Shown here piece by piece: positions 35,998 to 44,723 of a DNA stretch of 64,000 bases (positions are counted from its first letter, which is position 1; every line of letters begins with the position of its first letter). The notes under the pieces are model-generated. The model saw nothing but the letters and a program-made list of their open reading frames with translations. It ran no database searches and was not told the origin of the DNA. Origin of the DNA: JBNKZU01 sp050301795 (GTDB lineage: Bacteria > Pseudomonadota > Gammaproteobacteria > Thiohalomonadales > Thiohalomonadaceae); assembly GCA_050301795.1 (NCBI GenBank), contig JBNKZU010000018.1:1-64000 (forward strand), in the 5' to 3' direction. The position numbers and the translations under genes are program-made.

Positions 35998-36864
35998 ATG
36001 AGTACAAAAGTAGACAACAAAATACTGGAGCAACGCTTTAAAATACCTTGGCTAGGAATCCTGTTTTTCCTATCTGCACTGCTAGCGATACTCTTTGGCT
36101 GGAGTATCAGCGAGGAGCGTTACATTATTGCAGAAGATGGACTTGGATACGCCTTAGGTATTGTAGGCGGCAGTATGATGCTACTTCTTTTGCTATATCC
36201 ATTAAGAAAACGAGTTCGTGGAATGCGGAACTGGGCGCCAATACGCTACTGGTTCAGAATGCACATGTTTTGTGGTGTCTTTGGTCCGATACTCATTTTA
36301 TACCATGCCAACTTCAGTCTAGGTTCGCTTAATAGCAATGTCGCACTTTTTGCAATGATCATTGTTGCTGGTAGCGGACTATTCGGACGCTACTTCTATA
36401 CCAAGATCCATTATGGCCTCTACGGCCAGAAGGCTTCATTAAAAGAGCTAAAGCAGTCTGCTGAAGAGTCACTTGAGCATTTTGCTCCTCTGATGCAGTC
36501 ACTTCCTGAAGCTAAAGAGGAGCTAAGTCAATTTGAGGCGTATACCCTCAAACCTGCAATGTCGCTCTTTAGAGAGTTTGGTCGTGCGTTTCATTTGGCT
36601 TTTTCAACACGTGTCACTTATTCACACCTAAAAAAACGGCTGATTCAAGAGATAGAAAGCTGCGAAATCGATCCAAAAGAGAAGTCACTCAAGAAACAGG
36701 AGATCACGCTGTTTCTCCGTTCATACCTTTATACTTTACGCAAAATTGCAGAGTTCAGTTTCTATGAGCGACTCTTTTCGTGGTGGCATATTCTTCATTT
36801 GCCTCTCTTTATCATGCTGGTCATTAGTGGGATTACACATGTTGTTGCAACGCATATGTATTAA
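35998..36864 (+). CDS. Cytochrome b-like inner-membrane protein
   Basis: The 288-residue protein has about five transmembrane helices: ~18-36, 47-67, 86-106, 113-131, and a last one at ~262-285. Between them sits a ~120-residue charged helical loop. Histidines lie where paired membrane helices could ligate haem b: H89 (FRMHMFCG), H103 (LYHANF), H264/H267 (WWHILHL) and H281/H286 (THVVATHM). This resembles cytochrome b561/ferric-reductase-like folds but no exact family was recognised. It is likely the quinone-side entry to the cytochromes encoded just downstream, with which it overlaps by 26 bases. Confidence 0.75.
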   Translation: MSTKVDNKILEQRFKIPWLGILFFLSALLAILFGWSISEERYIIAEDGLGYALGIVGGSMMLLLLLYPLRKRVRGMRNWAPIRYWFRMHMFCGVFGPILILYHANFSLGSLNSNVALFAMIIVAGSGLFGRYFYTKIHYGLYGQKASLKELKQSAEESLEHFAPLMQSLPEAKEELSQFEAYTLKPAMSLFREFGRAFHLAFSTRVTYSHLKKRLIQEIESCEIDPKEKSLKKQEITLFLRSYLYTLRKIAEFSFYERLFSWWHILHLPLFIMLVISGITHVVATHMY

Positions 36865-38425
36865 ATCTCTTCATTTATCAGGAGCGTTGTTATTGCTTAT
36901 TGCAAGCAATGCTTATGCGGTAAGTTTTGAGACCCTGCTAATGCCTGGAAAGGTAATCGAGGGTCATGCCAAATATGAAGAGCAGTGTGAGAAGTGCCAT
37001 AACGATTTTGATAAATCAAAACAGAAAGAGCGTTGTCTTGATTGTCATGAAAAGGTCAATGCTGATGTAAAGGCCGACAAGGGATTTCATGGCAAAAGTA
37101 AAGCCGTCAAAACCACAGAGTGTAAAACTTGTCATACTGAGCATAAGGGTCGTGATGCCAAGGTTGTACATCTCGACAAGCAACGCTTTGATCATGAACT
37201 CACCGATTTTAAGCTCACGGGCAAGCATAAAGACCTAACCTGTGGCCTTTGTCATCAAGATGATAAACTCTACAGAGAAGCAAAGTCCCAATGTAACGAT
37301 TGTCATAAAAAGATTGATATCCATAAAGGAAAGATGGGAGAAAAGTGTCAGGACTGTCATAAAACAGATACCTGGACTAAAACTGAATTCGATCACGATA
37401 AAACCAAGTTCAAACTTAAAGGGAAACACAAAGAGGTTTTATGTGATAGCTGCCATCCAAACCAGAAATACAAGGATATTCCCAAAGAGTGTAATGCCTG
37501 TCACATCAGTAACGATGTTCATAGCGGCAATATGGGCGCTAAATGTGATGATTGCCACTCCCCTGTCAAATGGAAAGAGAGCAAGTTTAACCACGATAAA
37601 GAGACCAAGTTTAAGTTAAAGGGTGTTCATAAAAAAACAAAATGTGCCGCATGTCATTCAAAACCGGCAAAAGAGGAAAAGAAAGCAGGGCGCCTGAAAA
37701 AAGAGTGTATCGCTTGTCATAAACTTGATGATGTTCATGGTAAGCGTAATGGTAACGATTGCGCCAAGTGCCACAACGAAGAGCGCTGGAGTGATAGTGA
37801 ATTTAATCACGACAAAAAAACCAAGTTTCCACTAACGGGTGCTCACAAAGAGCAGGCTTGCCATGTCTGTCATCGTGGTGAACCCTCTAAAGAGAAACTG
37901 AAGAAAGATTGCTTAAGCTGTCATAAACCTGAAGATGTTCATAAGGGTGAACTTGGCAAAGCGTGTGACAACTGTCATCAAACCTCTAAATGGAATGAGA
38001 AGATCAGGTTTGATCATGATATCACTCGTTTCCCGCTTTCTGGCCAGCATACTCTAGCGCCCTGCGAAGCGTGTCATATTGAACAAAAGTTCAAGGATAC
38101 CAAACGTAATTGTAATAGTTGCCATGATGACGAGGATTCACATAAGGGTGCCTTTGGTGATGTTTGTGAAGTGTGCCATAACCCGAACGACTGGTTATTA
38201 TGGTATTTCAATCACAACAAGCAGTCTGATTTTAAATTAGAAGATTCACACGAAAATCTTAACTGCAAGTCATGTCACAGCAAGCCTGTCGAAGAGACAA
38301 AAAAGCTCAAACGGGACTGTTATAGCTGTCACCGGGCAGATGATATCCATAATCGCGACTTTGGTCGGGATTGTGCGCGATGCCACAACACCAATAAATT
38401 TATTGAATATAAAATCGACATATAG
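36839..38425 (+). CDS. 21-haem exported c-type cytochrome
   Basis: The start at 36839 (MLLQRICIKS) gives a clear signal peptide ending ASNAYA and 528 residues; the frame is open further upstream, but that lacks a signal. I count 21 CXXCH motifs. From the second motif on they follow a ~66-residue, three-haem unit: CxxCH..DDVHKG..G..CxxCH....W....F.HD.T.F.L.G.H....CxxCH. Each unit supplies three extra His (VHKG, F-H-D, G-x-H) that could be distal ligands. The protein is Lys-rich and probably periplasmic. Such tri-haem repeats are seen in multihaem proteins of metal- and electrode-reducing bacteria. The gene overlaps the membrane-protein gene and precedes the 29-haem gene by 26 bases. Confidence 0.92.
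   Translation: MLLQRICIKSLHLSGALLLLIASNAYAVSFETLLMPGKVIEGHAKYEEQCEKCHNDFDKSKQKERCLDCHEKVNADVKADKGFHGKSKAVKTTECKTCHTEHKGRDAKVVHLDKQRFDHELTDFKLTGKHKDLTCGLCHQDDKLYREAKSQCNDCHKKIDIHKGKMGEKCQDCHKTDTWTKTEFDHDKTKFKLKGKHKEVLCDSCHPNQKYKDIPKECNACHISNDVHSGNMGAKCDDCHSPVKWKESKFNHDKETKFKLKGVHKKTKCAACHSKPAKEEKKAGRLKKECIACHKLDDVHGKRNGNDCAKCHNEERWSDSEFNHDKKTKFPLTGAHKEQACHVCHRGEPSKEKLKKDCLSCHKPEDVHKGELGKACDNCHQTSKWNEKIRFDHDITRFPLSGQHTLAPCEACHIEQKFKDTKRNCNSCHDDEDSHKGAFGDVCEVCHNPNDWLLWYFNHNKQSDFKLEDSHENLNCKSCHSKPVEETKKLKRDCYSCHRADDIHNRDFGRDCARCHNTNKFIEYKIDI
37033..38386 (+). repeat. Tandem ~66-residue tri-haem units
   Basis: The CXXCH motifs from the second to the twenty-first follow a repeating spacing of roughly 18, 32 and 16 residues, giving about six and a half diverged units. 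The unit is best seen at the protein level; nucleotide identity between units is modest. Confidence 0.75.
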
Positions 38426-38451
38426 ACCTCATAAAAACAGATAATTTGAAC

Positions 38452-40692
38452 ATGATAAAATCCTTTAAATTAATTTTTGTCTTTGCGATCTCTTTATTGC
38501 TTTATGCAACACAAGGCATCGCTATTGACAAGGATTTCGATCATTTCTCCACCGGATTTCCACTAACGGGGGTACATCGGAACGTAGAGTGTCAAAGCTG
38601 CCATTTTGGTGGGCAATTTAAAGGAACACAAAGTCGATGTGAATCGTGTCACGGTACTGGATCCGGAACCACCCAGAAGCCAGCCAATCATATTGCCTCA
38701 ACAAACCAATGTAGTGAGTGTCACTCTGAAACAGGATGGAGTCCTGTCCCCAGGATGAATCACAATGAGGTTCTTGGTAGTTGTAAAGGCTGTCACAACG
38801 GCGTTTATGCTAAGGGAAAAAATATCACGCATATCCCGACTACCCTTGGATGTGAAGATTGTCATATCAGTAGCAATTGGAACAATACTAGATTCAATCA
38901 CGCTCTAAGTACTGAAAGCTGTTCAAAGTGTCATAACAATATTAATGCCGCCGGATACAGCCAAAACCATTTCCAAACCAATGAGCCATGCGAGACATGT
39001 CATCAAAGTACAGCCTCTTGGATCGATGCCAAGATGAACCACTCTGTCGTATCGGGTACGTGTGCAAGTTGTCACAATGGAACCACTGCATCTGGTAAGA
39101 ACACAACACATATCTCTACAACTACGCTTTGTGAAAGTTGCCATAACGATATTAGCTGGACTCCGGCATCTAAAGTGGATCATAACGAGGTGACAGGAGC
39201 CTGTAGCACCTGCCATAACAGAACAACCTCTGCCGGTAAAAACACAACACATATTGCTTCAACCAATACATGTGATGCATGCCACACTACAGGGACATGG
39301 TCTCCTGCGATTAAGATAGATCATAATGAGGTCACCGGCTCGTGTAGCACATGCCATAACAGTGTTATAGCGCTAGGAAAAAACACCACTCATATTGCAT
39401 CAACCAACAACTGTGACACCTGCCATAGTACCAGCAGTTGGTCGCCTGCAACCAAGGTTGATCATGGCGAGGTCACAGGATCATGCAATTCATGCCATGA
39501 CAACGTAACCGCTTCGGGAAAATCACAAACGCATATTGCCTCATCGAACAGTTGCGATAGCTGTCATAACAGTAATAGCTGGACGCCAGCGACCAAGGTA
39601 GACCACAACGAGGTGATAGGCACATGTCTCTCTTGTCATGATGGTGTTTCGGCTGCCGGAAAAGGATCTGCTCACATCTTGTCATCAAATAGTTGTGATA
39701 CCTGTCATAGCAGCAATAGCTGGAGCCCTGCTACCAGGGTTGACCACAATGAGGTTATGGGTGCTTGCAACACCTGTCATAATGGAAGCGTGGCTCAGGG
39801 GAAAAATCAAACACATATATCATCAACCAATAATTGTGACAGTTGTCATGGCACAGTGAGCTGGGCACCGGCAACAAAAACTGATCATAATGAGATTTCA
39901 GGCTCATGTAGCAGTTGTCATAACGGCATAACCGCTACAGGCAAAGGTCAAACTCACATTACATCGACGAATAACTGTGAAGGATGCCATGGCACAAGCG
40001 GATGGTCTCCGGCGACTAAAACTGATCACAACGAGGTATTGGGCTCGTGTAGTTCATGCCATAACGGTTTAACTGCAACTGGCAAAAATAGTACACATAT
40101 TGCGTCAACCCAAAATTGTGAGAGCTGCCACACCAATTTCTCATGGACTCCTGCGACGGTGGATCACAATGAAATCAGTGGTAGTTGCTCGGGCTGTCAC
40201 AACGGCATAGTCGCCACCGGAAAATCGGTATCTCACCCAAGCTCTACAGTTAATTGTGATAGTTGTCATAACTCTGTTGCATGGACACCGGTAACTAAGG
40301 TTGCACATAGTGAGGTATTAGGGTCGTGTAGCTCCTGTCACAATGGAATTATTGCATCAGGGAAACATGCCAATCATATGGCAACAACCATTGAATGTGA
40401 CAGTTGTCATGTCACTACCAGTTGGTCCTCAATTACAAATTACACACATACCTCAGCGAGCTATCCAGGGGATCATAGAGCAAGCCTCTCATGCAGTGAT
40501 TGCCACTCATCAAGTGGCGGCGTTATTACATGGCCTTATCCAACATATCAGCCAGATTGTGCAGGTTGTCACGCTGGTGATTATAAAATAGGAGAGCATC
40601 AGAATTGGACGGTAAGCCAGAATCGCAACTGTGCCGGCACTTGCCATAAATCACGCCCCGAACATAGTGTGACTGATAAGGATTGGGATTAA
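38452..40692 (+). CDS. 29-haem (plus one CX3CH) exported c-type cytochrome
   Basis: The ATG at 38452 (MIKSFKLIFVF) gives a signal peptide ending TQGIA and ~746 residues; the in-frame TTG at 38446 is less likely. I count 29 CXXCH motifs and a final CAGTCH (CX3CH). An N-terminal cap (DHFSTGFPLTGVHRNVECQS) is shared with the 18-haem paralogue downstream. About twelve 47-residue di-haem units follow: CxxCHNG.....GK..THI.ST..CxxCH....W.PA...DHNEV. Each unit has two additional His (TH and DHNE), matching bis-His ligation. Low charge and high Ser/Thr/Asn contrast with the Lys-rich 21-haem protein and suggest an extracellular or surface location (inference). Confidence 0.92.
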   Translation: MIKSFKLIFVFAISLLLYATQGIAIDKDFDHFSTGFPLTGVHRNVECQSCHFGGQFKGTQSRCESCHGTGSGTTQKPANHIASTNQCSECHSETGWSPVPRMNHNEVLGSCKGCHNGVYAKGKNITHIPTTLGCEDCHISSNWNNTRFNHALSTESCSKCHNNINAAGYSQNHFQTNEPCETCHQSTASWIDAKMNHSVVSGTCASCHNGTTASGKNTTHISTTTLCESCHNDISWTPASKVDHNEVTGACSTCHNRTTSAGKNTTHIASTNTCDACHTTGTWSPAIKIDHNEVTGSCSTCHNSVIALGKNTTHIASTNNCDTCHSTSSWSPATKVDHGEVTGSCNSCHDNVTASGKSQTHIASSNSCDSCHNSNSWTPATKVDHNEVIGTCLSCHDGVSAAGKGSAHILSSNSCDTCHSSNSWSPATRVDHNEVMGACNTCHNGSVAQGKNQTHISSTNNCDSCHGTVSWAPATKTDHNEISGSCSSCHNGITATGKGQTHITSTNNCEGCHGTSGWSPATKTDHNEVLGSCSSCHNGLTATGKNSTHIASTQNCESCHTNFSWTPATVDHNEISGSCSGCHNGIVATGKSVSHPSSTVNCDSCHNSVAWTPVTKVAHSEVLGSCSSCHNGIIASGKHANHMATTIECDSCHVTTSWSSITNYTHTSASYPGDHRASLSCSDCHSSSGGVITWPYPTYQPDCAGCHAGDYKIGEHQNWTVSQNRNCAGTCHKSRPEHSVTDKDWD
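38782..40440 (+). repeat. Tandem 141-bp di-haem repeat array, ~12 units
   Basis: Corresponding cysteine codons of neighbouring units lie 141 bases apart (for example 39343 and 39484), equal to 47 codons. About twelve units occur in tandem, a few two residues shorter. Neighbouring units are similar enough to suggest repeated duplication or gene conversion. Confidence 0.85.
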
Positions 40693-40816
40693 TAATGCGT
40701 AATTGGTCACATTCTCTACATATCTCATCTTGCGGTTTAACTCCGATACATCACCTATTACATAGTTATTCTGTCAAGTTTGTGAGCACAACCACACTCC
40801 AGTTGAATTTAATGGA

Positions 40817-40822
40817 TATAAT
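40817..40822 (+). promoter_or_regulatory. Possible -10 element upstream of 18-haem gene
   Basis: TATAAT lies 44 bases before the ATG in the 170-base gap between the two repeat cytochrome genes. No good -35 is present at 17 bases (ACACTC). It may allow extra transcription of the last two genes. Confidence 0.3.
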
Positions 40823-40865
40823 AAAAACAAATAATCGTTGTTTGGTTTTTAGATAGGGGAAAGTG

Positions 40866-42245
40866 ATGAGGATAATTAAATCGATATTGCTGTTGATCAC
40901 ACTAATGGTGCTCTACGCCGCTCCAGGTTTTGCGATCGATAGTAATTTTGATCACTTCAGAACCGGTTTCCCACTATCTGGTGTTCACCAAAATGTAGAT
41001 TGTCAAAGCTGTCATTTTGGTGGGCAGTTTAAAGGAACTCAAAGTCGCTGCGAGGCTTGCCACAGTTCTGGTTCCGGCTCTTCACAGAAGAACCCTACCC
41101 ATATTGCTTCTACCAATAATTGCCGAGAGTGTCACTCTGAAAATGGCTGGTCTCCTGTCCCTCGGATGAACCATAATGAGGTGATTGGAACCTGTGAAAG
41201 TTGTCATAACGGGATCACTGCAAGCACAAAGTCTGTTAGACATTTTCCAACCACACGTAAATGCGACGAGTGCCATACCACAACCAGTTGGGATCTGGGT
41301 CGCTACGATCATGCCGATATCGCAGGAACCTGCACCGGTTGCCATAATGGAACCTATGCCGTGACCAAATCGGCACGTCACCCAAAGACATCTAATGTTT
41401 GTGAAGCTTGTCATAACACCGTTTCATGGACATCATTCTCAAGAATCGATCACAATGAGGCGTATGATACGTGCCAAAACTGTCATAATGGTCGAGTTGC
41501 TTCTGGTAAAAATCCATCACATATCCTGACGACCAACTTCTGTGATGCGTGCCATACCACCAACACCTGGTCGCCTGTATATAAAACCGATCATAATGAG
41601 ATTCTTGGCTCATGTGCAGTTTGTCATAACGGCATTACTGCAACAGGAAAGAGCGTGACCCATATCTCATCAACCTCAAACTGTGAGGCCTGCCATACCA
41701 ACTTTAGCTGGGTTCCGGCGACGGTTGACCACAATGAGGTCACCGGAAGTTGTTCGAGTTGCCACAACGGCACACTTGCTATTGGTAAGAATGCACAGCA
41801 CATTGCCTCAACCAATGCTTGTAATGCATGTCATAGTACCTTTGCATGGTCTCCGGCGACGAAGGTTGATCATAACGAGGTCAGTGGCTCATGTAGCTCC
41901 TGTCATAACGGAATTACCGCAACAGGTAAGAACGTAAATCATTTTGCTACAACATCTGACTGTAACACCTGTCACTCAACAACCGGTAAATGGCTTGATG
42001 GTATCTATAAACACACATCAAACTTAAAGGTAGACAGTCATACGAGTAGCATTGGGACATCGTGTACTGACTGTCATAAGTCTGGTTTTAGCAACCCGAC
42101 TATCGGCACAGCCTATCCCAACACCTGTGCAGCGTGTCATGCCAAAGATTTCAGAAACGATCGACATCACCGAAGTGGTGGCATTAGTGCAAACACCGAT
42201 TGCGGCTCCTGTCACCGGGTAAGCAGAAGCGGCTTTAATGATTAA
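40866..42245 (+). CDS. 18-haem exported c-type cytochrome
   Basis: ATG at 40866 has AGGGGAAA upstream; the in-frame GTG at 40863 is less likely. The signal peptide ends PGFA and the protein is 459 residues. I count 18 CXXCH motifs. The N-terminal cap (FDHFRTGFPLSGVHQNVD...) and the 47-residue di-haem units are paralogous to the 29-haem protein, with about six units in place of twelve. The C-terminal part ends with CTDCH, CAACH and CGSCH motifs in a separate layout. The pair could be alternative or sequential extracellular electron carriers. The beta-barrel gene follows 14 bases downstream. Confidence 0.92.
   Translation: MRIIKSILLLITLMVLYAAPGFAIDSNFDHFRTGFPLSGVHQNVDCQSCHFGGQFKGTQSRCEACHSSGSGSSQKNPTHIASTNNCRECHSENGWSPVPRMNHNEVIGTCESCHNGITASTKSVRHFPTTRKCDECHTTTSWDLGRYDHADIAGTCTGCHNGTYAVTKSARHPKTSNVCEACHNTVSWTSFSRIDHNEAYDTCQNCHNGRVASGKNPSHILTTNFCDACHTTNTWSPVYKTDHNEILGSCAVCHNGITATGKSVTHISSTSNCEACHTNFSWVPATVDHNEVTGSCSSCHNGTLAIGKNAQHIASTNACNACHSTFAWSPATKVDHNEVSGSCSSCHNGITATGKNVNHFATTSDCNTCHSTTGKWLDGIYKHTSNLKVDSHTSSIGTSCTDCHKSGFSNPTIGTAYPNTCAACHAKDFRNDRHHRSGGISANTDCGSCHRVSRSGFND
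41193..42020 (+). repeat. Tandem 47-codon di-haem units, ~6 copies
   Basis: The same CxxCHNG...TH...CxxCH...W...DHNEV unit as in the preceding gene occurs about six times here, more diverged at the start (one unit has DHADIAG, another DHNEAYD). Confidence 0.75.
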
Positions 42246-42259
42246 GTGACTAAATCAGA

Positions 42260-44389
42260 ATGAATAAACTAAAACACATTGTCGCTATCGTTAGCACCCT
42301 CTATATGATCACCGTTTCTACGGTAGCTATCGCAGAGGATCCTGTGCTGGATGAGATTAAGATCAGCCATTTCAATGGTAAGCCGATCATTCAGATAAAT
42401 TTTTATCGTCCAATGCAATACCTCAGCCACACACCACTTCATGAGGGAAACGTGCTCGAGGTAGAGTTAAAATCTACAGGGCCGACAACAGAAGATCCAA
42501 TGTTGCCTGAGCCTCCCGAACGAGAAAACCTTACATGGACACCAACATCAGATATTCCACTGCGTGAAGTGGAATACCTTGAGGATAATCATGAGCATAC
42601 TGTTACCCTCTTTTTTGAAACGCCTGTTAAATATACTGTTCGAAACGGAACTAATTATTACTCATTGATTGTTACCATCATTCCACAATCAACACCTGAT
42701 GCAGAACCATTAGATCTCACAGGCGAGGAGATTAGCTCTGAGGCATTCCCGCCACTGACACCAGAGCAAGAGAAGACCAGAAAGAGCTCCATGAGTGAGG
42801 CACGAAAGGCGCTGCTTGAAGGTAAATACTTAGAAGCGATTGCATACTACCGTCGAGTACTTCGACTTCCACCAAATATTTCCCAAAAACGCGCATTAGA
42901 ACTCACGGGCTTGGCGTATGAGAAGGGTGGTCAACTTAAGCGCGCTCAAAACGAGTATGAAAGATATATTCAACTCTACCCCAAAGGTGATGATGCTGTT
43001 CGTGTACGTCAGCGTCTGTTCGCCATTACCACCGCAGGACAAACCCCAACCGAACTGCGCGAGTCTAAACGCACACAAATCAGTCGATGGACAAACTTTG
43101 GCTCACTTGCTCAAACTTTTAGATACAGTGGTAGCCACTATGATGGTCAATCTTCAAGCGTTGATGTCAAGGCGCTTGATAGCTCCATTTTGCATTCAGC
43201 CCGATATCGAGATGATGAGAAAACCATCAATACCCGTATCAGTGGTGGTTACAACTATGATGGTATCGATAGCACTGCAAGCAGCAGCAGTATTAGCAAT
43301 CTCTATGGTGAAATCATCTATCGCGATACAGCCCTCTCTGCAAAAGTTGGACGTCAATCGCGTAACAAAGGTGGTGTTTTAGGTCGGTTTGATGGTGTTT
43401 ACCTTGGCAAAGGGCTATCGAATGGTCAGATGGTAACACTAACAACAGGATATCCGGTTAACAGTCAAAAGGATGGTGTTATCACCAGCAAAAAGTTAAT
43501 CAGTGTCGGTTATGAGTGGAACGATTTTATTGCCGACTGGGATCTCTCTACTTACTTGGCACAACAAAACAATGAAGTGATGACGGATCGCCAGGCAATC
43601 GGCTTTGATGTCAGCCACATCACAAAAGAGAGTGTTTTGTTTGGAATGGTTGATTATGACCTACTCTTTTCAGAATTCAATCTGCTCTCATTAATAGGCA
43701 ATATCTCAACAACCGATGGTACGAACTACAATTTCTCATTTGATCAGCGTGCATCCGTCTGGAACTTTACCAGTAATGCATCTGCCGATACCGGCTCTGG
43801 AACCATTACCTCATTGTCGCAACTTCGTAATACATTCACCGAAAAACAGATTATTGAGATGGCTAATGACCGCAGTGCTGTTGCTTCTACGGCTTCTCTA
43901 GGTATCAACAAATCATTGAATGAAAAGTATCAAATCAATGCTGATATTGTTGCAACCAAAACCACAGCAACAACGCCCTCTTATGGCATCGTAGCCATTC
44001 CGGCAACAGACACCGAAATCTATGCCAACGGAATGCTGATTGTGAATGAGATGTGGTGGAAAGAGGATATCACTATCTTTGGGCTGCGCCATTCAATAGG
44101 CACAAATAGTAGTACAACATCGATTACAACAAATACACGTATCCCATGGAATAGTGTTTGGAAGTTTAACCCCAGGATTCGATTTGATTTGAGAGACTAT
44201 AATAACGATACACTCGTTAACACTGAGTGGAAGATCTTCCCGACCTTCAACATGACCTATAAGTACTCTAAAAAGGTTAATCTTGAATTTGATGCCGGTT
44301 TATCCCTGACAAACCGTTCTCTTATTGCTGGAGGAAGTGAGAAAGATACCTACTACTATGTCAGTAGTGGTTATCGAATGGAGTTTTAG
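42260..44389 (+). CDS. TPR-containing outer-membrane beta-barrel (candidate conduit porin)
   Basis: The 709-residue protein has a signal peptide (STVAIA), a ~130-residue N-terminal beta-rich domain (AMIN/secretin-like in character), and then a TPR region at ~175-255 (ALLEGKYLEAIAYYRRVLRL; AYEKGGQLKRAQNEYERYIQ). From ~275 to the end it has alternating strands ending in GYRMEF, the terminal Phe of a BAM substrate. Size and context suit the porin of a porin-cytochrome conduit, with the barrel holding a multihaem protein across the outer membrane. Sequence similarity to MtrB or OmbB was not recognised. The stop overlaps the convergent small gene by four bases. Confidence 0.8.
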   Translation: MNKLKHIVAIVSTLYMITVSTVAIAEDPVLDEIKISHFNGKPIIQINFYRPMQYLSHTPLHEGNVLEVELKSTGPTTEDPMLPEPPERENLTWTPTSDIPLREVEYLEDNHEHTVTLFFETPVKYTVRNGTNYYSLIVTIIPQSTPDAEPLDLTGEEISSEAFPPLTPEQEKTRKSSMSEARKALLEGKYLEAIAYYRRVLRLPPNISQKRALELTGLAYEKGGQLKRAQNEYERYIQLYPKGDDAVRVRQRLFAITTAGQTPTELRESKRTQISRWTNFGSLAQTFRYSGSHYDGQSSSVDVKALDSSILHSARYRDDEKTINTRISGGYNYDGIDSTASSSSISNLYGEIIYRDTALSAKVGRQSRNKGGVLGRFDGVYLGKGLSNGQMVTLTTGYPVNSQKDGVITSKKLISVGYEWNDFIADWDLSTYLAQQNNEVMTDRQAIGFDVSHITKESVLFGMVDYDLLFSEFNLLSLIGNISTTDGTNYNFSFDQRASVWNFTSNASADTGSGTITSLSQLRNTFTEKQIIEMANDRSAVASTASLGINKSLNEKYQINADIVATKTTATTPSYGIVAIPATDTEIYANGMLIVNEMWWKEDITIFGLRHSIGTNSSTTSITTNTRIPWNSVWKFNPRIRFDLRDYNNDTLVNTEWKIFPTFNMTYKYSKKVNLEFDAGLSLTNRSLIAGGSEKDTYYYVSSGYRMEF

Positions 44390-44718
44390 TTCGGTTTAAT
44401 CACCTCAAAGAGAGCCTCTGTGCTCTCTTTATTGATCACCGCTCTCATATCACAGTATGAATTCTCTTTAGGAGCATCATCTCCGCAACTACAGCCCGCG
44501 ATAATCTCAGAAAAGAAGATGCCAAATTCAACGATAAGCTCATCATCGGTTTCAGAATAGTGTTTCATGATCACCGACAGATGTTCATCATCAACATAAC
44601 CACTAATTGATGCACCTTGTGTAAGTGGAAGATCACCATTCTTCAGGCGCTCTACCTCATGCTTGAATGTGGTAGCAAACCGATCACTACCCCAGTCAGC
44701 GATTGATGCCTTTAACAT
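44386..44718 (-). CDS. Unrecognised small Cys-containing protein
   Basis: ATG at 44718 (MLKASIADWG) gives 110 residues; a GTG six bases upstream overlaps the GGT stop by one base. No signal peptide or membrane segment is seen. A cysteine cluster, GCSCGDDAPKENSYC, sits near residue 75-90 and could bind a metal. No family recognised. It is apparently co-transcribed with the gamma-glutamyltransferase gene. Confidence 0.6.
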   Translation of the reverse strand: MLKASIADWGSDRFATTFKHEVERLKNGDLPLTQGASISGYVDDEHLSVIMKHYSETDDELIVEFGIFFSEIIAGCSCGDDAPKENSYCDMRAVINKESTEALFEVIKPN

Positions 44719-44723
44719 TACCA

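Noticed and set aside
36746..36838. Upstream extension of the 21-haem cytochrome frame
   Set aside because: The ATG at 36746 would bury the signal peptide behind 31 residues and lie deep in the preceding gene; the ATG at 36839 gives a proper export signal.
38782..40440. Regular tandem repeats that could suggest a CRISPR array or satellite
   Set aside because: The 141-bp period is too long for CRISPR, has no constant/variable alternation, and reads through as one coding frame with CXXCH motifs.
40760..40800. Short palindrome TTGTGAGCACAA as a CRP or LacI operator
   Set aside because: The half-sites are too close together for either consensus and no regulator gene is nearby.
38698..41815. Several reverse-strand frames of 60-110 codons across the multihaem genes
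   Set aside because: They arise from the codon pattern of the CXXCH repeats on the plus strand; they repeat with the same period, have no ribosome-binding sites and make no sense as proteins.
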